From Clostridium chrysemydis (GTDB lineage: Bacteria > Bacillota > Clostridia > Clostridiales > Clostridiaceae), in the NCBI RefSeq assembly GCF_015234215.1, contig NZ_JADEKP010000001.1, positions 496,001 to 560,000 on the forward strand: a DNA stretch of 64,000 nucleotides, read 5' to 3'. The notes beneath the pieces are model-generated. The model did no database searches. It was not told the origin of the DNA and was given only the letters and a program-made list of their open reading frames with translations. This document shows positions 34,261 through 42,499 of the stretch, piece by piece (positions within the stretch are counted from its first letter, which is position 1; the number at the start of each line of letters is the position of its first letter). Both the position numbers and the translations under genes were made by a program.

Positions 34261-35907
34261 TTGGCATATTTAGTAATTGGTATTTTAGTACTAGGGATGG
34301 TTATAACTTATAAAGGGGCAAGAGAACATAATGAGAAGAAGTATCTAAATGAAGTAAGAGAAGAATATGGCAAGCTTAAAAATATTAAATTAAACGATAT
34401 AGATTTAAGCAAAACTAAAGGATACTTCGATTTTATAAAGGATAAATTAAACTTTTATATTGATGATATAACATGGAATGATTTAAATATGGACGAGATA
34501 TTTAAAGGGATAAATAACACAGGGACATCTTTAGGAGATGAAATATTATATAAAACTTTAAGGGAGCAAAGTTTTGATTTAAATGAACTTAAAAGAAGAG
34601 ATAATCTAATAGAATTTTTTAAAGATAATAAAGATATACGTGAAGATATTATGATAAAGTTAAGGATTTTAGGAAAAAGTGATAGCGTTATGATATATAA
34701 ACATTCCATAGCTAAAAAACTATGGAATTATAAATTTTTATATTTGTTATCAAAACTTCCTATAATTTTTGGAGTTTTAATTATTTTTAAGCCAATCTTT
34801 TTTCTTTTTATGATAGTTTCTCTTTTAGTTAATATTTATATAGCACAAAAAAGTTATAAATATAATAATTGCAGACTTGTAGATTATGAATATATAATAA
34901 AGGTTTTAAAATTTGCAAATTATGTATGTGATTTAGATATTTCAGTTATAAATGACTCTTATAAAAATATAAAATATGAATTAAAAAAGCTTGGAAAAAC
35001 TAAGAGGCAGTACTTTTTAAAGGCAGAAAATTCAATTCCCGAAGCTATAGGTTTTAATGAAGTTTTAAAGCTATTTTTCTTATCAGAAGCTTTGAAAATA
35101 GAAAAAATAAGTAGCAATTTAAGAAATAATGAAGGTTCACTACTTAAGGCTTATGAGTTTGTAGGAGAATTAGATTCGCTTTTAGCTATATCATCTTTAA
35201 GAGAATCACTAAAATTAATCTCTAAGCCAGAGTTTATAAAAAATAAAGAAATAAGCATAGAGGATGCTTACTATCCTCTTATAAAAAATCCAGTTTTAAA
35301 TTCTTTAGAGATAAAGGATTCTATACTTATTACAGGGTCTAATGCATCTGGTAAGTCTACATTTTTAAGGGCCGTAGGGCTTAATATAATATTTTCTCAA
35401 AGCTTTTATATGTCATTTTCAAAAAGCTATAGGGGAGACTTCTTTAAGGTTTATTCTTCTATGGCACTAAAAGATGATTTGTTAAGTAAAGAAAGTTATT
35501 ACATGGTTGAATCTAAATCATTAAAAAGGATAATGGATGCAAAAACAGGAAACGAAAATATTATTTGCTTTATAGATGAAATTTTAAGAGGTACAAATAC
35601 TATTGAGAGAATTGCGGCATCTTCAAGAATACTTAAGTTTTTAGCAGAAGATGGATACAAGGTAATAGCTGCAACACACGATTTAGAATTAACAGATATC
35701 CTTAAAAATTATTATTTAAATTATCATTTTAGTGAAAGTATTTTAGAAGATGAAATAGTATTTGATTATAAGATAAACAAAGGAAGGACAAAAACTAGAA
35801 ATGCTATAAAAATCCTTCAGATTTTAGGGTATGATGAAAATGTTATAAAAGAAGCAAATGAAAGTGCAAATGATTTTATGGAAAGTAATAAATGGGAAGT
35901 AATTTAA
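34261..35907 (+). CDS. Membrane-associated MutS-like ATPase
   Basis: A 548-residue protein with a C-terminal MutS ATPase domain: Walker A TGSNASGKSTFLRAVG near 358, Walker B ICFIDEILRGTNTIE near 436, and the helix-turn-helix end. Unlike MutS it has a hydrophobic start (1-18) and two spans at about 163-201 (LSKLPIIFGVLIIF and FLFMIVSLLVNIYIA). It lacks the mismatch-recognition domain. The family is common in Firmicutes and Bacteroidetes but its role is not known. The start is TTG at 34261 after AGAGGTGAT. Confidence 0.78.
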   Translation: MAYLVIGILVLGMVITYKGAREHNEKKYLNEVREEYGKLKNIKLNDIDLSKTKGYFDFIKDKLNFYIDDITWNDLNMDEIFKGINNTGTSLGDEILYKTLREQSFDLNELKRRDNLIEFFKDNKDIREDIMIKLRILGKSDSVMIYKHSIAKKLWNYKFLYLLSKLPIIFGVLIIFKPIFFLFMIVSLLVNIYIAQKSYKYNNCRLVDYEYIIKVLKFANYVCDLDISVINDSYKNIKYELKKLGKTKRQYFLKAENSIPEAIGFNEVLKLFFLSEALKIEKISSNLRNNEGSLLKAYEFVGELDSLLAISSLRESLKLISKPEFIKNKEISIEDAYYPLIKNPVLNSLEIKDSILITGSNASGKSTFLRAVGLNIIFSQSFYMSFSKSYRGDFFKVYSSMALKDDLLSKESYYMVESKSLKRIMDAKTGNENIICFIDEILRGTNTIERIAASSRILKFLAEDGYKVIAATHDLELTDILKNYYLNYHFSESILEDEIVFDYKINKGRTKTRNAIKILQILGYDENVIKEANESANDFMESNKWEVI

Positions 35908-35919
35908 AAAGGTGATTTT

Positions 35920-37215
35920 ATGATTAAGGGTTATGATAGGTTAGAAGATTTTGAAAAAGTTAAAATTTTAGATTGTTTAAATACAAAAGAAAATATAACA
36001 CTAGAGGAAATGGATTTAAGGTATAAAGATGAGATTTATAATTTTTCTAAAAATGTATTTATAAATTTTAAGGATACTCCAAAAGTAATTTTAAATTGTA
36101 TAACTAAAGAAGTAGAAAAATTAAAAACAGGCTATATAATAATAGACAGCATTTTTACAGATAAAAAAGAAGAGATAGATGAAGCTTTAAATTATGCAGA
36201 AGATTTTATAGAAAACCTAGGTGCAGTTAAAGTTTTAATTTGTTTTAGAGAAAAAGATAAAGGTGTTTTAGAAAGTTTAGGGTTTAAATATTCTTATAGA
36301 TCTTACGCTATGGAACTTATAGATAATGATTTAAAAGCTTTAGAACTATTAAACTTAGAAGAACTAAACGAAAAAAATCAAAAAGAATTTATAAAAATAT
36401 ATAATTCTGCCTTTAATGATATGCCACACGGCTGCACTTTAAGTGAAGAAGAATGTTCAAATCTTTTAAAAGAAAAAGATAAAAGTTTTATAGTTAAGAA
36501 AGGACGAGAGTCTGTTGGCTTTTTAACCTTAGATATAGAAAAGGAAAATGGGAAATTTGATATAGGCTTAGATAGAAAATATAGAAATAGAGGTCTTTCA
36601 AAAGAACTTCTTGAAACAGCAATAGTTAATTTGAAAATAAGGGGAGTAAAAACTGTTAGCCTTATAGTTATTGAAAAAAATAAAAGAGCTTTTGAAATTT
36701 ATAAAAGGCGAGGATTTGAAGTCAAAAACACTTTAGGTTACTGGTATGAAAAATCTTTCTTACAAGATGAAACTTTAAAAGAAGATATGGCAAAGGAAGC
36801 CTGCACGTGGAAATATAGAGGAAAGTACAAAGTTTACAATATGTCTTACAGAGAAGCTTTAATTAAAAAATATTCTATAGGGATAAAAGAAAGTAGAGAA
36901 AAAGAATTTATAGGGTATAAATTAAAAGATAATCTAATAGGATACGGTAGGGTTAGAGAATATAATAATGAGTGTTATATAGGGATAGGAATAAAACCAA
37001 GCCTTTGCGGAAAAGGCTACGGGAAATTTATAATGAATGATTTAATAAATAAAGCTAAAGAAAGATATAAAGATAAGGATATTGTAGTTGAAGTTAGAGA
37101 TTTTAATAAAAGGGCTATTAAATGTTACGAAAAATTAGGATTTAGGATAATTGATGTATATGAAATTATAAGAGGAGAAAGAATAACCTTTTATAAGATG
37201 AAATTAATAAATTAA
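35920..37215 (+). CDS. Tandem-GNAT acetyltransferase
   Basis: A 431-residue protein with two or three acetyltransferase-like units. A clear central GNAT has FDIGLDRKYRNRGLSKELLETA near 213, followed by NKRAFEIYKRRGF. A C-terminal one has CYIGIGIKPSLCGKGYGKFIMNDLI near 353, followed by NKRAIKCYEKLGF. The first 130 residues look like a degenerate unit (LESLGFKYSYRSY). It starts 12 bases after the MutS-like gene, so the two are probably co-expressed. Substrate unknown. Confidence 0.78.
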   Translation: MIKGYDRLEDFEKVKILDCLNTKENITLEEMDLRYKDEIYNFSKNVFINFKDTPKVILNCITKEVEKLKTGYIIIDSIFTDKKEEIDEALNYAEDFIENLGAVKVLICFREKDKGVLESLGFKYSYRSYAMELIDNDLKALELLNLEELNEKNQKEFIKIYNSAFNDMPHGCTLSEEECSNLLKEKDKSFIVKKGRESVGFLTLDIEKENGKFDIGLDRKYRNRGLSKELLETAIVNLKIRGVKTVSLIVIEKNKRAFEIYKRRGFEVKNTLGYWYEKSFLQDETLKEDMAKEACTWKYRGKYKVYNMSYREALIKKYSIGIKESREKEFIGYKLKDNLIGYGRVREYNNECYIGIGIKPSLCGKGYGKFIMNDLINKAKERYKDKDIVVEVRDFNKRAIKCYEKLGFRIIDVYEIIRGERITFYKMKLIN

Positions 37216-37248
37216 TAATTATTAAAATTTGTGATATTTTAGTTTATA

Positions 37249-37290
37249 ACCCTAACTATTTATGTTTATAATAATAGTTAGGGCTTTTTA
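37249..37290 (+). terminator. Terminator after the tandem GNAT gene
   Basis: CCCTAACTATT (37249-37259) and AATAGTTAGGG (37272-37282), 12-base loop, then TTTTT. Confidence 0.78.
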
Positions 37291-37341
37291 TCTTTAGGTA
37301 AAAAGTATTATGTGTAAAATTAAAATTAAGAGGTATTATAA

Positions 37342-39633
37342 ATGAGTCAAGATAAAAAATTAAAAGAAGAAAGAGGGATTTTAGAAGAAAAAAGAAATCT
37401 CATTCAAGAAGAGTTAGATTCAAAAGAGGATTATGTAAAAAAAGTAACGGATAAATATAATGAGTTATCAAAAGCATTAAAAGGGAAATATAATTCTGAA
37501 AAAGATACTATAGGTAAAGCTAAAGAGCTTGCCATAAAAGATATCGCAAAATATGAAGAGGCTTTTAATACTCCTTATTTTGGGAGAGTAGACTTTAGAG
37601 AGCTAAAGACTGTAGAAGTAGAAAAAATATATATAGGAAAACACGGTATAAGTAGTACTTCAAATGGAGAAGAAATAGTAGTAGACTGGAGAGCACCAGT
37701 TGCAGACCTTTATTATAGCGGTACTGGTGGAGAGGCTTCATATAAAGCACCTGCTGGAATTATAGATGGTGAATTATCATTAAAGAGAAAGTTTTTATTT
37801 GATGAAGAGTATGAACTAAGTAGAGTCTTTGATGAAAGTATAAATGAAATTATGATAAATGGTGGAGAAGGACAAGAGTTAGTAGACGAATTCTTAAAGA
37901 TTAACCTTGAAGAAAGTAGAGGGAAAAAGCTTAAAGAAGTAGTAGCTACAATCCAAAAAGAGCAAAATGATATTATAAGGTGGCCAAGAACTCTTCCTCT
38001 TATCGTTCAAGGTTCAGCAGGTTCAGGAAAAACTACTATAGCACTTCATAGATTAGCTTATTTAATTTATAGATATAAAGAAACTATGACAAGTGAGGAT
38101 ATTTTAGTTCTTGCACCAAACAAATTATTCTTAGATTATATATCTGAGATTCTTCCAAGTCTTGGTGCTCACGAAGTTAAGCAAAGCACCTTTGAAGAAT
38201 TAGTAAAGACTAAGGCAAAATTAAAGGGTAAAATATACAATAAAGACGAAAAACTAAATGAAATAATGACTGAAACTGATCCTTTAAAAAGAAAGTTTAT
38301 AATTAATTCAGCAAAAGTCAGAGGATCTATGTCATTTAAAATAATGTTAGATAGATATATAACACTTTTAGAATCTAGATCTTTAGATATAAAAGATATA
38401 GTAATAGAAGGAATAGTATTATTTTCAAGGAAAGAAATAATGCGTCTTTATTTAAAAGATTTAAAAGCTTACCCCATAAATAAAAGAAAAGATGAGATAA
38501 AGAGATATCTAAATCTAAAAATAAAAGAAAAAACAGCGGCAGTTATTCAAAAAGTAGATTTAGAATGGGAAGGGAAAATAAAAGAAATCAAGTTAGAGAT
38601 TGAAGACAAAGAAGAAAGAAGAAAAGCTTTAGTTAAGTCTTATGATGAGAGAGATACTATAAAAGAGGCTGTTAGAAAAAATGCTAAGAGTGCTTTAAAT
38701 GAATACTTTAAGGCTTGGAGAGGAATAAATCCAGCGGATATTTATTCAGGATTTTTTGAAGACCCTGACCTTTTTGAAATCGCAACAGATGGTCAAATAC
38801 CAGAAGCATTAGGCGAATATATGAAAAATGACTTTAAAGAAAAAACAGAAAACGGATTAATAGATGAAGATGATTTAGCAGCACTTCTTTATATAAGAGT
38901 TCTTTTAGAGGGAATAGATGATAAAGAAAAGTTCAAACACATCGTTGTAGACGAAGCGCAAGATTATAGCCCTTTCCAAGTTTATTTAGTAAACGAACTA
39001 TCAAAAGGTAACTCTATTACATTAGTTGGAGATTTAGCTCAAGGAATTTATTTTTATAAGGGATTAAAAACCTGGGAAGATATAACAGAAAAATTATTTA
39101 AAGGTAGATCGACCTTTATAAGTTTAAGTCAAAGCTATAGATCTACAGTTGAAATAATAGAATTTGCAAGAAATTCTCTAAAAGCACAAGATTTAGGTCT
39201 TAAAGATGCAAAACCGGTTTTAAGGCATGGTGATGTTCCTAAAATTATAACTGCAAAAACAGATTTAGATGTTTCAAAAGAAATAGAAAACATAGTTAGA
39301 GAAATTAAAGCTAAAGGAAAAAATGTTATTTCTATAATAACAAAGGATAATGATGAAGGAATAAAACTTGAAAAGATTTTAAAGAAACATCTTAAAGAAT
39401 TTACTTTCCAAAGAATTAAAGGAAAAGAAAAAGAATCTAAAAGTGATTTAACTATAATTCCATCATTTTTAACTAAAGGGTTAGAATTTGACTGCACTAT
39501 AATTTATAATCCTACAAAGGAATTATATGATAAATCTAGTACATTAGATCAAAGATTATTATATGTTTCTTTAACTAGAGCACTTCATAGCGAATATATA
39601 ATAAAAAGAGACTCAATAACTGAATTAATATAA
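37342..39633 (+). CDS. helD: HelD-type superfamily 1 helicase, RNA polymerase recycling factor
   Basis: A 763-residue UvrD-like ATPase of HelD type, which removes stalled RNA polymerase from DNA. Residues 1-70 form a charged coiled coil, the arm that enters the polymerase secondary channel. Walker A is VQGSAGSGKTTIALHRLAYL near 222, Walker B VVDEAQDYSP near 535, and the last helicase motif LLYVSLTRALHS is near the end. Its length matches the Gram-positive class. ATG follows AAGAGG. It stands alone. Confidence 0.88.
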   Translation: MSQDKKLKEERGILEEKRNLIQEELDSKEDYVKKVTDKYNELSKALKGKYNSEKDTIGKAKELAIKDIAKYEEAFNTPYFGRVDFRELKTVEVEKIYIGKHGISSTSNGEEIVVDWRAPVADLYYSGTGGEASYKAPAGIIDGELSLKRKFLFDEEYELSRVFDESINEIMINGGEGQELVDEFLKINLEESRGKKLKEVVATIQKEQNDIIRWPRTLPLIVQGSAGSGKTTIALHRLAYLIYRYKETMTSEDILVLAPNKLFLDYISEILPSLGAHEVKQSTFEELVKTKAKLKGKIYNKDEKLNEIMTETDPLKRKFIINSAKVRGSMSFKIMLDRYITLLESRSLDIKDIVIEGIVLFSRKEIMRLYLKDLKAYPINKRKDEIKRYLNLKIKEKTAAVIQKVDLEWEGKIKEIKLEIEDKEERRKALVKSYDERDTIKEAVRKNAKSALNEYFKAWRGINPADIYSGFFEDPDLFEIATDGQIPEALGEYMKNDFKEKTENGLIDEDDLAALLYIRVLLEGIDDKEKFKHIVVDEAQDYSPFQVYLVNELSKGNSITLVGDLAQGIYFYKGLKTWEDITEKLFKGRSTFISLSQSYRSTVEIIEFARNSLKAQDLGLKDAKPVLRHGDVPKIITAKTDLDVSKEIENIVREIKAKGKNVISIITKDNDEGIKLEKILKKHLKEFTFQRIKGKEKESKSDLTIIPSFLTKGLEFDCTIIYNPTKELYDKSSTLDQRLLYVSLTRALHSEYIIKRDSITELI

Positions 39634-39640
39634 AAACTAA

Positions 39641-39688
39641 TCGGGAAATTAATTGAAAATTTCTATTAATTTCCCGAATTTTGTTTGT
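39641..39688 (+). terminator. Terminator after helD
   Basis: A 13-base perfect stem (39641-39653 and 39665-39677), then ATTTTGTTTG. Confidence 0.72.
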
Positions 39689-39743
39689 AAAAGAAGTAAA
39701 ATATATTTATAATAAGATATATTTAAAAAAAGGAGAATTTAAA

Positions 39744-39992
39744 ATGGAAGAAAAAGAAATAATGTCTTTTAGAGATGAAGAAGGAAATAAAATTGACTTT
39801 GAAGCAATAGCTAAAGTTTATCTTGAAGAAAAGGATAAAGAATATTTACTATTATCTCCTGTAGAAGGAAATACAGAAGAAATTTTAATATTTAGAATAG
39901 ACAAAGTAAATGATTTAGAAGAATATAATATAGTTGAAGATGATAAAGAATTCTTAGCTGTAAAAAAAGAATATAAAAATTTAATTTACTAA
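39744..39992 (+). CDS. DUF1292 family protein
   Basis: An 82-residue acidic protein. [30 protein letters not shown] and ILIFRIDK match the DUF1292 pattern, a small Firmicute family of unknown function. ATG at 39744 follows AAAGGAG. A gene for another acidic protein follows 25 bases later. Confidence 0.75.
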   Translation: MEEKEIMSFRDEEGNKIDFEAIAKVYLEEKDKEYLLLSPVEGNTEEILIFRIDKVNDLEEYNIVEDDKEFLAVKKEYKNLIY

Positions 39993-40017
39993 TAATAAAA
40001 AGAGGGGATGGTTTATA

Positions 40018-40413
40018 ATGAATATATCAGGAATAGTTATAATGCTTGAAGAAAACGGACTTACAGAAGTATCAGAAATATTATCTCTAAGCGATCACTC
40101 TGTGATAGAATTCTTCTACGATTTTGATATTGATGAATTAAAAGCTGCAAGAGCTTACGCAAACGAAGAAAGTGATGCAGAAGAAGATTCTATTGAGTGG
40201 AAAAGAGAGTATTATATTCCCTACCTTCTAGATATAGCTAAAGATAATAGCGAGGCTATAGTTGAAGAAGCTATGGATGAGTTTGAATTAGAATGGAAAT
40301 TAGAGGATTCTACTTTAGACGCTAACGAAAACAAATATCTTAGATTTGTTTTAGCTTGTGCTAAAGAAGAATATATAGGAGATTTAGAAGAACTTTTAAA
40401 CGATTACCTTTAG
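40018..40413 (+). CDS. Acidic protein of unknown function
   Basis: A 131-residue, strongly acidic, probably helical and soluble protein (LEENGLTEVSEILSLSDHSV; many Asp and Glu, few basic residues). No family recognised. A GAGGGGA site precedes ATG 40018, and the 6S RNA gene follows. It is likely co-transcribed with the DUF1292 gene. Confidence 0.65.
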   Translation: MNISGIVIMLEENGLTEVSEILSLSDHSVIEFFYDFDIDELKAARAYANEESDAEEDSIEWKREYYIPYLLDIAKDNSEAIVEEAMDEFELEWKLEDSTLDANENKYLRFVLACAKEEYIGDLEELLNDYL

Positions 40414-40427
40414 TTTTAAAAATGTCC

Positions 40428-40455
40428 TTGCATTCTAATAGAGAAGTGATATAAT
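40428..40455 (+). promoter_or_regulatory. Promoter of 6S RNA
   Basis: TTGCAT at 40428-40433 and TATAAT at 40450-40455 with 16-base spacing. The predicted start is near 40462. Confidence 0.7.
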
Positions 40456-40461
40456 AAAGGC

Positions 40462-40660
40462 ATAGAAATCCTGAGATGTGCGCAAGGCTTATCATATTCA
40501 ACCTACATAGTATATTCGGGACTAGCAAAAGTAATATTCATGTCAGGCCCTAAGCTTAGCTTCAGTTTTGACAAGGGAAGGCAGAAGTATATTATGAGTT
40601 TGACCCACCTGCGAGGAGCAGGTTTTGAATATATAAGCTAACGGCATGTTGGGATCTTAA
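40462..40660 (+). ncRNA. ssrS: 6S RNA
   Basis: A non-coding transcript of about 200 bases with its own promoter and terminator. Its ends pair to form the closing stem (ATCCTGAGATGTGC with GCATGTTGGGAT). Internal landmarks shared with Bacillus 6S RNA are TCAACC near 40539, AGTTTGACCCAC near 40599 and the hairpin CCTGCGAGGAGCAGG. 6S RNA mimics an open promoter and sequesters sigma-A RNA polymerase in stationary phase. Exact ends are estimates. The SRP RNA was considered and lacks its GGAAGCAGC apical motif. Confidence 0.8.
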
Positions 40661-40668
40661 ATGACTTT

Positions 40669-40704
40669 AACCCCTCTTAATTTATTAAGAGGGGTTTGTT
40701 ATTT
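40669..40704 (+). terminator. Terminator of 6S RNA
   Basis: AACCCCTCTTAA and TTAAGAGGGGTT arms (40669-40680, 40685-40696) with a four-base loop, then TTGTTATTTT. Confidence 0.85.
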
Positions 40705-40713
40705 TCTAAATTA

Positions 40714-40765
40714 AAAAAGATGTAGCAATTACTAGTGGGATAGTTTGCTACACCTAAAATTTCTT
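40714..40765 (-). terminator. Terminator of the Spo0E-like gene
   Basis: On the minus strand GTAGCAAA is separated by 14 bases from a matching TTGCTAC arm, then TCTTTTTTAA. It faces the 6S RNA terminator. Confidence 0.65.
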
Positions 40766-40780
40766 ATTATAAACTAAAGA

Positions 40781-40987
40781 TTAAGCTGCGATTCTACTTG
40801 CAGCTCTAACTAGTCCTTTTCTTCTGCTGTGTCTAGTATAGATAAATTTTTGATGCATAGAAATAAATTTGTCTAAATCTTGTGAAACATATACAACAAA
40901 CTTATTTGTTGGGGATAAGCATCTTGTTAAAAGGTTTAGTAGTTTTTTACGAAAACTGATTTTTCTTTTTAATTTCTTAATTGTCAT
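40781..40987 (-). CDS. Spo0E-like aspartyl-phosphate phosphatase
   Basis: A 68-residue, very basic protein. VVYVSQDLDKFISMHQKF matches the Spo0E family signature (S-Q-E-L-D followed by L/F-I and a tyrosine-like position). Such proteins dephosphorylate Spo0A~P and delay sporulation. The ends are rich in Lys and Arg (IKKLKRKISFRKK and RHSRRKGLVRAASR), which is unusual for the family. ATG at 40987 follows GAGGTG; a longer reading to 41032 lies upstream of that site. Confidence 0.65.
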   Translation of the reverse strand: MTIKKLKRKISFRKKLLNLLTRCLSPTNKFVVYVSQDLDKFISMHQKFIYTRHSRRKGLVRAASRIAA

Positions 40988-41213
40988 CAAACGCACCTCA
41001 CATTCTACATTTCTCTCACCTTGTATAGTCATTTTATAACATAATATATCTTATTGTAAATCAATATCGTTTTCCAAGATATGACAAAAAGATATGATAA
41101 AAAACTATAAAAAACATAATAACAAAAATTTTCTGTCGAAAAGGAAAATATAAAAGTTTAGGCTGTCAAAAAATATAAAAAATTAACTTTAAAGCACTCT
41201 AGCACTCTATTAG

Positions 41214-41242
41214 TTGATAACTTAAAGAAATAAAGGTAAAAT
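41214..41242 (+). promoter_or_regulatory. Promoter of the DUF896-hprK unit
   Basis: TTGATA at 41214-41219 and TAAAAT at 41237-41242 with 17-base spacing. The upstream 41040-41213 stretch is AT-rich, with no gene; it contains a tandem AGCACTCT repeat near 41192. Confidence 0.55.
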
Positions 41243-41273
41243 ATAATATATAACTAAAGTTAAGGAGATTAAG

Positions 41274-41483
41274 ATGATGAATAATTTAGATGTTAATAAT
41301 ATAAAAAATATGACAATAGAAGAAGTAACAGAAAAGATAAACGAGTTTTCTGCCTTAAAAAAAGAAAGAGAATTAACAGAAGAAGAAATTATATTTAGAG
41401 ATGGATTAAGAAGAAGATATTTAGATAACGTAAAGAAAAATTTAAGAGCTCAATTAGAACAAGTAGAAATAAAAAAAGATTAA
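41274..41483 (+). CDS. DUF896 family protein (YnzC-like)
   Basis: A 69-residue helical protein. INEFSALKKERELTEEE and RRRYLDNVKKNLRAQLE match the DUF896 (YnzC) family of Firmicutes, two- or three-helix proteins of unknown function. AAGGAG lies upstream; ATG 41274 or 41277 are both acceptable. It precedes hprK by 19 bases. Confidence 0.85.
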   Translation: MMNNLDVNNIKNMTIEEVTEKINEFSALKKERELTEEEIIFRDGLRRRYLDNVKKNLRAQLEQVEIKKD

Positions 41484-41502
41484 TATATAAAGGGTGATTG
41501 GT

Positions 41503-42420
41503 ATGGCGGTAAGTGTCAAAAAGCTTATAAAAGATTTCGAACTTGAAGTATTAGTTTCTGGAAAAGACGAAGAAGTAATAAATGTATGTGATATAAATAG
41601 ACCTGGATTACAATTATCAGGTTTTTATAACTATTTTGCACCAGAAAGGCTTCAAGTAATAGGTAAAGCTGAATGGAGCTTCCTAGATGATATGCAAAAG
41701 GAACTTAGAGAAAAGAGATTAAAAAAATATTTTAGTTTTGATATGAAATGTTTAATAATTACTAGAGGGCTAGAACCTCACGAAGAACTTATAAAATACG
41801 CAACGCAAAAAAACATTTGGGTGCTTAGAAGCAATTTAGTTACTACTAAATTTATAAGTAAGATGACAATATATATGTCTGATAAATTAGCACCTGAAAC
41901 TAGATTGCATGGAGTTTTGGTAGACGTTTACGGAATAGGTATCTTAATTACAGGTGAAAGTGGAATTGGTAAAAGTGAAGTTGCACTAGAACTTATAAAA
42001 AGAGGTCATAGACTTGTAACTGATGATGCTGTTGATATTAGAGAGATAGATGGAGATTTAATAGGGTCATCTCCTAGAATAACTATAGGTATGCTTGAAG
42101 TTAGGGGAATTGGTATTATAGATGTATCAGCTCTATACGGTTTAAGTTCAGTTCTTCAAAGAAAGAATATTAAATTAGTAATGCATTTTGAACACTGGAA
42201 AAATGATGGGGATTACGATAGATTAGGAACAAATATCGAATGTATGGATATTTTAGGAGTTCCTGTTAGAAAATTAACTGTACCAATCAGACCAGGTAGA
42301 AATATAGCTGTTATAGTTGAAGCTGCAGCTGTTAACTATAGATATTCTTTAATGTCTAACGAAACACCAGTAGATATTATTGAAAGCAGAATAAAAGAAG
42401 TTAGTGATAGTAGACTTTAA
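41503..42420 (+). CDS. hprK: HPr kinase/phosphorylase
   Basis: A 305-residue enzyme that phosphorylates HPr on Ser46 and removes that phosphate, setting carbon catabolite repression through CcpA. Walker A is GESGIGKSEVALELIKRGH near 152, followed by LVTDDAVDI and the HprK signature LEVRGIGIIDV near 200. Its length is normal. ATG at 41503 follows AAAGGGTGAT. It would act on the HPr that feeds the trehalose PTS encoded at 59.9 kb. Confidence 0.95.
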   Translation: MAVSVKKLIKDFELEVLVSGKDEEVINVCDINRPGLQLSGFYNYFAPERLQVIGKAEWSFLDDMQKELREKRLKKYFSFDMKCLIITRGLEPHEELIKYATQKNIWVLRSNLVTTKFISKMTIYMSDKLAPETRLHGVLVDVYGIGILITGESGIGKSEVALELIKRGHRLVTDDAVDIREIDGDLIGSSPRITIGMLEVRGIGIIDVSALYGLSSVLQRKNIKLVMHFEHWKNDGDYDRLGTNIECMDILGVPVRKLTVPIRPGRNIAVIVEAAAVNYRYSLMSNETPVDIIESRIKEVSDSRL

Positions 42421-42423
42421 TTT

Positions 42424-42458
42424 ATATAGATGAGGCTTTTTGCTTCATCTATATTTTA
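42424..42458 (+). terminator. Terminator after hprK
   Basis: ATATAGATGA and TCATCTATAT arms, with a T tract (ATTTTAAA) after. Confidence 0.65.
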
Positions 42459-42499
42459 AAATAACATAAAACTTTAAACTTAAAAGGGAGGTCATTAAT

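Noticed and set aside
34261-35907. Anti-recombination MutS2
   Set aside because: The protein has membrane spans and lacks the Smr nuclease domain and the full clamp organisation of MutS2.
40462-40660. SRP (4.5S-type) RNA
   Set aside because: The GGAAGCAGC-type apical loop is absent; the closing stem and inner motifs fit 6S RNA.
41192-41207. CRISPR or other repeat array
   Set aside because: Just two tandem copies of an eight-base unit (AGCACTCT); nothing further and no cas genes.
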